Positions 39,301 to 46,961 of a DNA stretch of 64,000 bases are shown here, piece after piece. Position numbers and translations under genes: made by a program. Positions within the stretch are counted from its first letter, which is position 1. Every line of letters starts with the position of its first letter. A model generated the notes under the pieces. It made no database searches. It saw nothing but the letters and a program-made list of their open reading frames with translations, and was not told the DNA's origin. The stretch is from Methylocella tundrae. GTDB taxonomy: Bacteria > Pseudomonadota > Alphaproteobacteria > Rhizobiales > Beijerinckiaceae. The stretch is taken from positions 62,001 through 126,000 of the forward strand of contig NZ_CP139088.1 in assembly GCF_038024855.1 (NCBI RefSeq), in the 5' to 3' direction.

Positions 39301-39565
39301 CGCCATAATAGCTCGTAGCTTCAATGCGGCTGATATCATCGACGAGCGAGGCGAGCTGCCGTTCGTGCAGGGTGAGAATGCGGTTCTGGATATCCTCGGC
39401 GCTCATCCCATTATAGGACCAGACGACGCTGACCACGGGAATATCGATTTCGGGGAAAATGTCGATCGGCATGCGGAGCGCCGCGCCGGCGCCCAGGATA
39501 CAGATGAGCATTAGACTTGCGGCGACGGTGTAGGGCTTTTTGAGAACAAACGCGACTAATTTCAT
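36374..39565 (-). CDS. RND efflux pump (AcrB/HAE family)
   Basis: 1063 aa inner-membrane transporter with two repeats of membrane and porter domains (start KPYTVAASLMLICILGAGAALRMPIDIFPEIDIPVVSV; TM11 region MGGLMCLGLATANSILVVSFANQR). In TM4 the AVGILVDNGTVVIEN segment has Asp401 followed by Asn402, where the family usually has two Asp residues that carry protons. The bases agree: AAT at 38362-38360. The adaptor gene follows on the same strand. The substrate cannot be told from sequence. Confidence 0.92.
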   Translation of the reverse strand: MKLVAFVLKKPYTVAASLMLICILGAGAALRMPIDIFPEIDIPVVSVVWSYNGMSAEDIQNRILTLHERQLASLVDDISRIEATSYYGVGVIKVFLHQGADVTRAVSQLASSALVVLKYMPPNITPPLVLRYGATDVPIIQLSLSSDSLPDTKLNDLGQNTIRPALAVVHGAEVPYPYGGKPRVIMVDLDQQALQSRGLTPSDVARAIQQQNVILPSGDVKIGSKDYMLAMNNSPDAIASINQFPVGEVDGRTIFMRDVAHVHDGYQVQTNSVAVDGKPGALMMVRKTGGVSTLDVIEGVKNALPYIRKLLPEGVEVKAIFDQSVFVKAALSSVLMGGLLAAGLTALMILLFLGNWRLTLIILAAIPLSIITAVLVLYISGQTLNTMTLGGFALAVGILVDNGTVVIENIERHLQSGEPLTVAIVDGCGEVGIPTMLSTLSICIVFVPVFLLQGTAKYLFSPMSLSVIVSLLASLALSFTMIPVLFEFLMRSSVEAHASEPDAGASRRRGFNIFSAIHHGFESGFSRFREAYRDSVAFSVKRAGVTSAFFILLIAFSLPLFPQLGRDFFPRVDAGQMRLHVRAPPATRIEETQRYFAEVESVVRKIVGEDQIDIILDNIGLPYSGINIALSDSATIGPMDGEILISLKEKHTPTADHVANLRRELPKRFPELQFFFQPADIVDQVLNFGQPAPIDVRVSGPNSDESYAVAAKIARSLANIPGVVDSHVSQVPDAPALAIDVDRTLARQLGISEDEVIKNVLVSTNSSAQTLPNFWVDPKNNVSYPLVVQMPTYHIKSAQDLWTIPVTAKTGSDQHEMLMNIATFGRVKAPIVSSQYNITPVFDVNADVEGRDLASVGADIDKILAANRSDSAVKITLSGQVETMIESYGGLFSGMALAVVLVYLLLVINFQSWVDPLIVLMALPFALAGVMWMLFLTGTHLSVPALMGGLMCLGLATANSILVVSFANQRVAAGDDKATAAVLAGYTRLRPVLMTAGAMILGMIPMALGVGEGGEQNAPLARAVIGGLLFATFATLIFVPVMYRLLRREPRLELFPASHDHAS

Positions 39566-40071
39566 CTAGGACGCCTTTGACCGCGAGCCGGCGACGTTGG
39601 TCCGCACGGCCATCGCAACGTTCGATTTCGCGCGCTCGTCGATTTTACGGTCATTAGAAACTCTTTCCTGGACCCGTGCAATGCTCAGCCGTGCTCCAGC
39701 CTGGAGTTCGGATCTCGGCAAAAAAACCGTGGCGAGCCAGCGAGCATTCAGCCAGCAGACGCCCTTCAGCCCTGTTGCGCTCGATGGCCGGCCCGATCGC
39801 ACAATCCCATCATTAAAGGTTAGCTCATGTCTTTGCACTGTTGGTCAGTCCGTTCAACCGTCAAGGCGCTGATATGGCTCATCGCGAGAATATAAATATA
39901 TCTTTATACAAGCTGAAAGGGAACAGTGGCAACGAGCGTGAAAGTCATGTCGAACCTTTGCCTCCGCCGCGCAAAACTCTGCGGCCGGAAACAGATTAGG
40001 CGGCCGCGGGAGAGAAAAGGCGCCCGTGGCTGGGACGCGCCAGCTGAGCTTCTAGCCCTTGTTGGATCGGC
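39566..40071. other. Gap between pump and histidine kinase
   Basis: 506 bp. An AT-rich patch (39888-39912) is the probable promoter region of the pump. A 90-codon minus-strand frame ending directly before the pump start has no recognisable family. AAAGGCG, 10 nt before the pump ATG, is its ribosome-binding site. Confidence 0.45.
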
Positions 40072-41487
40072 TCAATGTGGCGAAGCCGTCGCCAAGACGG
40101 GTGACGTCACGCTATCGCTCTCTTCGGAGTCCAGATTGTGAGGAGTGACCTCGAAGATAGCCCCCGGTTGATTGTCATCGACGCGCAGATCGAACCCGTG
40201 CAGATTACAAATCGTCGCCGCCATGTTCAAGCCGAGCCCCGTGCCGGGAATATGGCGGGACGATTCGGAGCGGTAGAACCGCTTGAAAATCTCGCCTCGT
40301 TCTTCCGGCGTTACGCCGGGTCCGGTGTCGGACACGCGAATGACGGGGCGGCCTGAATTCATTTTTGCAACGACCTGAACGGCCCCCTGTTCGGGCGTGA
40401 ACTTGATGGCGTTGTCGATAAGGTTTGCGACCGCCTCGGTCATAAGCTCGAAGTCGCCGAGGCAGGGCGCCGGCGCTGGCGCGTCGAGAGTGAAGGTGAT
40501 CGACTTGGCTTCCGCCAGCGGCTCGTAAAGGTTGAACGCGTTGGCGCAAACCTCGGCGAGATCGATCCGCCTGAATTCGCCACGCCGGCGTCCAAGCTCG
40601 ATCTCGGAAATTCGCTGGAGCGCCGTTACCGTGGTGAGCGCATGGTCGAGTTCCGTCAACGCTCGCTGCGCGGCCGAGCGCAGACCCTGTTCCGATGGGG
40701 CGGCGAGACCGCGTTCGAGACTGATGCGCATGACCGCGAGCGGCGTGCGCAGATCGTGGGCGATATTGTCGCCGACGCTTTTGATCTGATCGAGGAGGCG
40801 GACCATCTCGTCGAGCATGAGATTGACGGCGCTTGCGATATGATCGATGTCATCCGGCCTTGCGCGGATCGGCAGCCGCTCGTGGAGATCTCCCCGCATG
40901 ATCCGCACGATCGTCTGGTTGATGGTCTTGAGACGCCGGGCTCCGCGCAGACTGAAGATTAGCCCGACGATGAGCGCCAGCGCGACAGCCGGCGCGATGC
41001 CGATAGTCAGAGCCGCGAAGACGAGCTGCCGCAAGGCGTAAACTTCATAAAGACTGCGACCGAGAAGCACGACGCCGCCGCTCGGGCGGCGCCTTGCGAC
41101 CATCATGGCCGGTTCAGTTCCGGAATCAATTCGCTTGAGCGGCAGCACTTCGACGGTATGCGGGAGGCCGTCAATGGCGAGCGAGCCCGGCAGCGCCGCG
41201 ATATTGCCATAGACCGGCTTTCCATCCTTATTGAAAAGACCGACGTAGTCGAGCCTGCGCAGATCGCTCGCGAGCCGTCTCTCTAGCTGGCGTCTGAGCT
41301 GGTCCTCTGGTTCGTTGACGGCTCTTAAGACCTCCTCCGACAATCTCGCCTCGACGCGCCGGACGTCAAAAGTCGCGACCTGCCAATAGATAAACACGAA
41401 CACGACGGAGGTGGAGGCTGTGACCGCGAGCGCGAAAAGGACAGCCAGCCGAAACGTGGCGGTCTTGAAAAGATCAAATATCCACAT
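40072..41487 (-). CDS. Sensor histidine kinase (HAMP, HisKA, HATPase)
   Basis: 471 aa. Membrane segments are at about 12-35 and 155-180, enclosing a periplasmic sensor of about 115 residues. HAMP follows, then the H-box NIAHDLRTPLAVM with His244. The ATPase has N-box NLIDNAIKFTP, G1 DTGPG and G2 GTGLGL. Its start overlaps a decayed response-regulator frame (41474-41863), so it once formed a normal regulator-kinase operon. The working partner may now be the regulator at 31700-32419. Confidence 0.92.
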   Translation of the reverse strand: MWIFDLFKTATFRLAVLFALAVTASTSVVFVFIYWQVATFDVRRVEARLSEEVLRAVNEPEDQLRRQLERRLASDLRRLDYVGLFNKDGKPVYGNIAALPGSLAIDGLPHTVEVLPLKRIDSGTEPAMMVARRRPSGGVVLLGRSLYEVYALRQLVFAALTIGIAPAVALALIVGLIFSLRGARRLKTINQTIVRIMRGDLHERLPIRARPDDIDHIASAVNLMLDEMVRLLDQIKSVGDNIAHDLRTPLAVMRISLERGLAAPSEQGLRSAAQRALTELDHALTTVTALQRISEIELGRRRGEFRRIDLAEVCANAFNLYEPLAEAKSITFTLDAPAPAPCLGDFELMTEAVANLIDNAIKFTPEQGAVQVVAKMNSGRPVIRVSDTGPGVTPEERGEIFKRFYRSESSRHIPGTGLGLNMAATICNLHGFDLRVDDNQPGAIFEVTPHNLDSEESDSVTSPVLATASPH

Positions 41488-41863
41488 GAGCGCCGCCGCC
41501 GCCTCGACGACCGTTTCGGATAGGTAACGGCCCTACCACAGCGCCCGCCTCGGGACGCGGCTGGCCGACGCGAACGTCGACGAGATGGGTCCACTTAGCC
41601 CTGATCCCTTCGTATCGCAACGCCCCGATCGTCGGGCGGGCGCTCGCAAGCGCCCGGCCGACGATTGGAAGGCTTGGATCGACCGAACGCGCGAACCCGA
41701 AGGACGCGGCCTGCGGCGTGAAAGATGCCACGCTTTGGCCGCGTCTGTCCAATCTGCCGCCGACGTCCGAGCCCATGTCGGGCTCATTTTCGACAAGCGT
41801 TACGGGCTTCTGTCCGCGCGCTGATCTGATCTCCAGCAACCTTTCCCGCAACCTTTCAGCCAA
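41474..41863 (-). pseudogene. Decayed response-regulator receiver
   Basis: 129 codons that align along their middle with the receiver of the 31700-32419 regulator: KPVTLVENEPDMG against RPLLLVEDEPAMA, and SVDPSLPIVGRAL against SADPALLIVDRLL. The phosphoacceptor Asp is Gly69, the acidic pocket reads Glu-Asn-Glu, and the second half of the receiver and the whole DNA-binding domain are missing. It sits directly upstream of the kinase and overlaps it by 14 nt, where a cognate regulator belongs. It is a relic by sequence; any retained function would be unexpected. Confidence 0.6.
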
Positions 41864-41889
41864 ATCGGCGATCGACGATCGCCGTCAGA

Positions 41890-43545
41890 CTAGAAAGGAT
41901 AATAGCGAAGGCTGAACAAGCCCATATTTTCCTGAGCTTTCGCTCCGCCGCCAATGCCCTGGAAGGAATACTTCTGGGTGAAGGAATATTGGAAGCCGGC
42001 GCGCAGCTGGCCGAACGAACCCTTGTAGATCTTATCCCATACTCCGCCGGTAATCTGGCGAATCAAGTGGATATTGCCGTTACAGATTGTGGAGCCCGGG
42101 ATTGAGCATCCGGCGTTCGAGAACTGGGGGTTGCCGAGGCCGAAGGCGTTGACGGCGCCTCCGGTCACGATGTCCGAGTAACTCGCATTCTGATATTCTT
42201 CGCCAGCGTAGGCGTAGAGGTCGAGATCAGGCGTCGCGTGCCAGGTCAGCCCGGTTAGAAGCATGGTCTCCTGAAGCGGCGAGATCGTGCCATTCCAGTT
42301 GAAAGCGACATCGGGGAGCTGCGCGGAGCCGTAACGTCCGATGCCGCGTCCGGTCATGCCGGAGAATTGCACCTCAAGTTGTTTCGGAAGCAGAGAAACA
42401 AGGACAGAGCCGCCGAAGCCGCCGCCAGCGACGTCGTGATTGCTGTTGTTCACCTGGCTGTAGAAGTCGCGGAAGAGACCGAAGGCTTCCATGTGAACAT
42501 TGTGGCCATCAAAGGTCGGATCCCAGGCGACCTTGCCGACGATGTCAGGCATGTGGTTGAGAGAGACGGCGTTCAGCGAGTTGAACAAGGACCCGCCCGG
42601 AGGAGCCTGGTTGAAGACGAGCGTGCTTGGAAGCGTCGCCGCGGTCGTGCCCACCGTCGTGTAGCCGCCAAATGTCGTCTGCGGGTTTTCGATCGACAGG
42701 GCCGCCCAGAAAGTCTTGTCGAAATCCTTGACGACGCGGATCTCAGGAGTCCGGGTCCAGACAAAGCCCGGCACGTACTGTGCGTCGATCGAGAGCGGAA
42801 TATTCTCCTGGCGGGGAACGATGCCCTTCGTGCTCATCGTGACGAGCGACCAGGTTTGACCGGCGAGAAGATGCGCGCCGAAATCATCCTGGTCTACGGT
42901 CGCGTAAAGATGCCGGATGCGGGGGTTGAACGAGTTGCTCTCGTTCGAATTGGCGGTCTGGGCGGCGCCGAGGAAGTCGAGCTCCATATAGCCGGCAAGA
43001 TGCGTCGTCGGATTGACGTCCCCCTGGGCCAGAAGCGAGGCGCGGCTCTGGCGCGCGCTCATACGGAATTCGTTGGCGTAGCCCGTGCGGACGTTTCCGT
43101 AAGGAATGTTTTGATATGGCGTGCCGATGTCGGCGCCGATGAAGCGGTCGCGGAAAACACCTTCGAGTGCGAGGAAGCCGCCGGGCGTGATGCTGACGCC
43201 GTTGATGTAGAGGCTCGGCGCCCCCGCTACCGGCAGGCCGCGGATAGAGGATTCGACGGCCGTGAGGCCGGTCGGGGCGACGCCGCCGAGGGAACCGAGA
43301 GCAACGCCGCTCGGCATTGATCCTGCGGCCGCCGGGGGCGCCCGGCGCGCCACATCGTGGATCTGGACCTGCGTTTCCTTTTGCTTGCGCGCCTGATCAT
43401 TGACCTTGGATTCCAAGCGCTTCAGCTGCGCTCTCAGAGCGCGAATTTCGTCGGCCGTGTCATCGGCGCGCGCAGCGCTCTGGTAGCTCACAAGAGCGCC
43501 CAGTGTCATAGCCACAAGGGCTGGCTTGCTTCGGTATCGTTTCAT
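41890..43545 (-). CDS. Outer-membrane porin with N-terminal coiled coil
   Basis: 551 aa. A signal peptide ends near ALVSYQSAARA, followed by a short heptad segment (EIRALRAQLKRLESKVNDQARKQ) that often anchors alphaproteobacterial porins to peptidoglycan. A long beta-rich barrel ends in an aromatic residue (SLRYYPF), the BAM recognition signal. The start is set at 43545, where GGGGAAAGG lies upstream. It has similarity in style to DcaP-like trimeric porins. The substrate is not known. Confidence 0.78.
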   Translation of the reverse strand: MKRYRSKPALVAMTLGALVSYQSAARADDTADEIRALRAQLKRLESKVNDQARKQKETQVQIHDVARRAPPAAAGSMPSGVALGSLGGVAPTGLTAVESSIRGLPVAGAPSLYINGVSITPGGFLALEGVFRDRFIGADIGTPYQNIPYGNVRTGYANEFRMSARQSRASLLAQGDVNPTTHLAGYMELDFLGAAQTANSNESNSFNPRIRHLYATVDQDDFGAHLLAGQTWSLVTMSTKGIVPRQENIPLSIDAQYVPGFVWTRTPEIRVVKDFDKTFWAALSIENPQTTFGGYTTVGTTAATLPSTLVFNQAPPGGSLFNSLNAVSLNHMPDIVGKVAWDPTFDGHNVHMEAFGLFRDFYSQVNNSNHDVAGGGFGGSVLVSLLPKQLEVQFSGMTGRGIGRYGSAQLPDVAFNWNGTISPLQETMLLTGLTWHATPDLDLYAYAGEEYQNASYSDIVTGGAVNAFGLGNPQFSNAGCSIPGSTICNGNIHLIRQITGGVWDKIYKGSFGQLRAGFQYSFTQKYSFQGIGGGAKAQENMGLFSLRYYPF

Positions 43546-43831
43546 GAATTTCGCGCCTTTCCCCAACAAGTGCAAACATCACGCCCCCCTAGAGCGCGAA
43601 GTCTGCGTATTGTTGTCTGTATTAGCAGCAAAAAAAGCTGTCAAAGAGAATCGCCTCGTTACAACTTACAAGGCTAAATTGAGTTGTATAGAAGCAACAC
43701 TTCGCGTGAGTTTGTGAAGATTTTGCGACAGTTATATTGTATTTCGACATCCTACGCGCCCGTGCGCACGCATCCACAGGCGCTTCCGGCGCCGGGAGCG
43801 TCCGCCTGATCGGAGCGCCGTGGAACCAACC

Positions 43832-45298
43832 CTAAAATTTGATCGCTGTGTGCAGCCCGAACACCGCCGCGTCGCGGATGCGGCCCACAGCGGGGTTTAT
43901 TGGGTCAATCGCGCCATAACGGGGATGGAAAATATACTGAAAATCTGGCTGGATCAGCCATCCAGGAAGGATCGGAGCCTGATAGCTGACTTCGAGCGCC
44001 ATCTCATAGTTGCGAATGGGTAGAGCCGCCCCGGCAAAGTAAGCGCTCTGCGCATCGAGAGCGCTGACCGCGGGCGAAACGGGTGAATAGGCAGCCGCCA
44101 CCCCGAACATGTCATCCGGCCGCTTGTCCCAGAGGCCCATGAAATTGATCGCCCCGTGGGCATAAAAATCCGCGGCATTGCGATCAGAAGGGGCCGCCGA
44201 GACGAACGCAAAAACGCCGACCCCTTTTCTCGGATCGTCTCCGGGCAGACGCCAAAGCATCTGGTTGATGATGCCGTAGACGCCGTAATCGCCGGCATGG
44301 GTCAGAGGAACGCCGCTGCTCGACGGATTGGCGAGAGAAACGCCATTCGTACTATAGAATTGATCGTTGAACTTGCCAAAATGATACCATGCGCCGAGCT
44401 TGGCCGTGCCTGCGAGGCCAGCCGAGTTCTTGTCCTGATTATATTTATACTGCACCTCGCCAATTAGCAGCGGCGGATCCCGGAGGCGGAAATTCACTCC
44501 CGATGGATCCAGTACTTCCTGTAAGCCCGTAAAACCTGCCCCGGATGGGTCGCCATTGAAAATGGCGGCGAGAAGAGTGGTCTGATCATTCGGGGTTATT
44601 TTCAGGCGAACGCCGGGCGTCGCCAAAGGATAGTTCGGTCCGCTGCTCGGCAGGTCCGCCGCCAATATATTCGGCCAGCCGAATGTCGCGTTGAGAAAAA
44701 AAGAATCGAGATCGCTGATGAGAAATTCAGAATCCGCAGCCAATTGGCCAATGCGGATGGATACCATATCGGCAAAAAGCTTTTGCTCAAACCAGGCTTC
44801 GAACAGCCAGGTGCTTGCGCGCGCCTCAATACTGCTGATCGTCAATTGATTGAATACGCAGCAGGTCGACAGGCCTGAGCCAATGACTTGATAGGAATTG
44901 ACGTGGAAGGAGGCGCCCGTGAGACCGGCAATCCTCTGCAGATCGCCGTCAATCGCGAATTCGAGAAGATTCTCGTAAATTCCGCTCTGGCGCACCCCGC
45001 CCGTGGGGTTGCCGAAGACTTCGCCCGTATAATTGAGCTGCAAATTGAAGCCACGATCGAGCAGGGCCTGCTTGAAGTCCCTTAATGCCGGAACGCTTGA
45101 GGAAATCGAGGGCTGTTCGCTCGCTGGCGCCGCCGGCGATCCTTCCGACGGGGCTGACGTCGCGGGCGCCGCGTTCTGGGATTTCTCTGACTGCGCAACT
45201 GTAGTCGCCTCTTGCGCGTAAGCCGGGCTGCCAGAAAGCGCGAGCAGCCCTGCGAACAGGGCAAAAGGGATTGTGGTTCGCACGTCGCTGCGCCTCAT
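43832..45298 (-). CDS. Carbohydrate-selective porin, OprB family
   Basis: 488 aa. A signal peptide ends at SPAYA-QE. A Ser/Ala/Pro-rich linker is followed by an OprB-type barrel (FKQALLDRGFNLQLNYTGEVFGNPTGGVRQSGIYENLLEFAIDGDL; GQLAADSEFLIS; PNDQTTLLAAIFNGDP; LPGWLIQPDFQYIFHPRYG) ending in Phe. These are the hallmarks of OprB porins for sugar or general solute uptake. The ATG at 45298 follows GAAGGG. It lies upstream of the other porin on the same strand, but 286 bp apart, so probably a separate unit. Confidence 0.88.
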   Translation of the reverse strand: MRRSDVRTTIPFALFAGLLALSGSPAYAQEATTVAQSEKSQNAAPATSAPSEGSPAAPASEQPSISSSVPALRDFKQALLDRGFNLQLNYTGEVFGNPTGGVRQSGIYENLLEFAIDGDLQRIAGLTGASFHVNSYQVIGSGLSTCCVFNQLTISSIEARASTWLFEAWFEQKLFADMVSIRIGQLAADSEFLISDLDSFFLNATFGWPNILAADLPSSGPNYPLATPGVRLKITPNDQTTLLAAIFNGDPSGAGFTGLQEVLDPSGVNFRLRDPPLLIGEVQYKYNQDKNSAGLAGTAKLGAWYHFGKFNDQFYSTNGVSLANPSSSGVPLTHAGDYGVYGIINQMLWRLPGDDPRKGVGVFAFVSAAPSDRNAADFYAHGAINFMGLWDKRPDDMFGVAAAYSPVSPAVSALDAQSAYFAGAALPIRNYEMALEVSYQAPILPGWLIQPDFQYIFHPRYGAIDPINPAVGRIRDAAVFGLHTAIKF

Positions 45299-45669
45299 TT
45301 TACCGGACCCTTCGCATCCGCGGAAGAACACTTATAGGGGTCCAATATTGTACGGGTTGGGGATCATTTGTTGCAATATCATGACAGCGGGCAAAAAACT
45401 TCGCGCAAAGAGGGCGCAACGCCGCGGAGCGAGCGCCTCTGCTGGAGTTGGTCGATTCTCGCGCTTACGCGGACGCGATCGCTTTTAAGACCGGTCGTGG
45501 GCGCAGTCGAATCGGATGCGCGCCGGTCACCTGCGGATCTCGGATCGGCGATCATGCGCTGACAGAAAGTGGCGAACCCGCGCAGGCCTGCTTCTTCGGC
45601 CGCGCGCCGCGATACGAGGTCGCGGATAAGACCGGTCACGCCACGCGCCCCCGATTCCCGGCGTTCCAA
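45299..45669. other. Gap between OprB porin and EamA transporter
   Basis: 371 bp. It includes the OprB promoter side. A 96-codon minus-strand frame begins at a TTG immediately after the EamA stop but shows no family. Confidence 0.4.
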
Positions 45670-46740
45670 TCAGTGGGAATGCCGGTGATGCAGATCGGGA
45701 TAATGGGGGTGCCGGTGAACCATGCGCGCGTGCCCGTGCCAGTGCGAATGCGGCTCGCCAGCCGGATCGTTCTGGCCGTGTGGGTGTCGATGATGCTCGT
45801 CATGCACATGGGCGTGATCGTGCGCCATCACCTCATGGAGGTGCTCGTGCTCGTGCGCTTCCGTGATGTGGAGCCAGACGCCGATTCCCATCAGGATGGC
45901 CGCCGCCGCAAGCTGCAAGGTGACCGGATCGTGGAGAATGGCGACGCCGAGGACCGCTCCAACGAAGGGCGCGATCGAGAAATACGCCCCCGTCCGCGCC
46001 GCGCCGAGGTGGCGCAGGGCCAGAACGAATAGCGCCAGGCTGATCCCGTAGCCGACAAATCCGACCACGGCTGCGCCCGCAAGCAGCGCCGCCCCCGGCG
46101 CCGCGGCGCCCTGCCAGAACGCAAGCACGAGATTGATTGGTCCCGCGACAAGGCCCTTGATGGCGGCGATCTGCACGGGATCGGCGGCGCTCAGCTTGCG
46201 GGTCAGGTTGTTGTCGACGCCCCATGCGAGACACGCCCCCGCGATCGCAAGCGCGCCCGGGCCAACACCGGCCGGCCCGCCTCGCCATGAGACCAATAGG
46301 GCGCCGGCAAGAATCGCCGCCGCGCCGATCAGAAGACGCCGGTCGACGTTCTCGCGAAAAACGGTCCAGGCGATCACCATCGTGGCGAGGCCTTCGAGAT
46401 TGAGCAGCAAAGCCGCCGTCGAGGCTTGCGTGCTGGCAAGCCCAAACATCAACAGCACAGGACCAACCACGCCGCCGGCAAGCACGGCGCCCGCGAGCCA
46501 AGGCAGATCGGAGCCGGTTAGGCGCGCCTCGGTCCGAGTCACGCCGCGCAGGCGTTGCAACATAATGACGGCGCCAAGACCGATCCCCGAGGCGAGATAG
46601 AGAATGCCTGCGAGGAGCCACGGATCAATCGTTCCGAGCAAAAGCTTGGCGATCGGCGTGCTGGCGCCGAACAGAGCCGCGGAGAGAAGCGCGAGCGCGA
46701 CGCCCGCCGGGTTGACGATCTGGTGGCTTTGTCCGGACAA
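45670..46740 (-). CDS. EamA/DMT transporter with His-rich C-terminal tail
   Basis: 356 aa. Ten hydrophobic helices form two EamA repeats (AALFGASTPIAKLLLG; ALAIAGACLAWGVDNNLTRKLS). After residue 290 comes a cytoplasmic or periplasmic tail of about 66 residues containing 24 histidines (for instance HEHEHLHEVMAHDHAHVHDEHH). Such tails bind Zn, Ni or Co in other transporters and chaperones. It is the last gene after czcB and czcA on the same strand, 221 bp from czcA, so a metal-related role is likely. Without the tail it would be called a drug/metabolite exporter. Confidence 0.85.
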   Translation of the reverse strand: MSGQSHQIVNPAGVALALLSAALFGASTPIAKLLLGTIDPWLLAGILYLASGIGLGAVIMLQRLRGVTRTEARLTGSDLPWLAGAVLAGGVVGPVLLMFGLASTQASTAALLLNLEGLATMVIAWTVFRENVDRRLLIGAAAILAGALLVSWRGGPAGVGPGALAIAGACLAWGVDNNLTRKLSAADPVQIAAIKGLVAGPINLVLAFWQGAAAPGAALLAGAAVVGFVGYGISLALFVLALRHLGAARTGAYFSIAPFVGAVLGVAILHDPVTLQLAAAAILMGIGVWLHITEAHEHEHLHEVMAHDHAHVHDEHHRHPHGQNDPAGEPHSHWHGHARMVHRHPHYPDLHHRHSH

Positions 46741-46961
46741 TCAGAGAGCTCCTTGGGCGTCCACGGCGTGAAGCGGATGGGAGGCTCCAACGCGCCGTCC
46801 GCCGTTCATGCAACAGATGGCGCATGATCCGCGATAAGGATACCAGAAAAATTGGCGGCGCCTCGCTGACGCGCCGCCGCCGATCATCGTCGACCTGCCG
46901 CAATCACTACGAACTGGCTTTTTCGCTTATGAGGTCCAGTCGGGGTGGCGGCAAGCAAACG

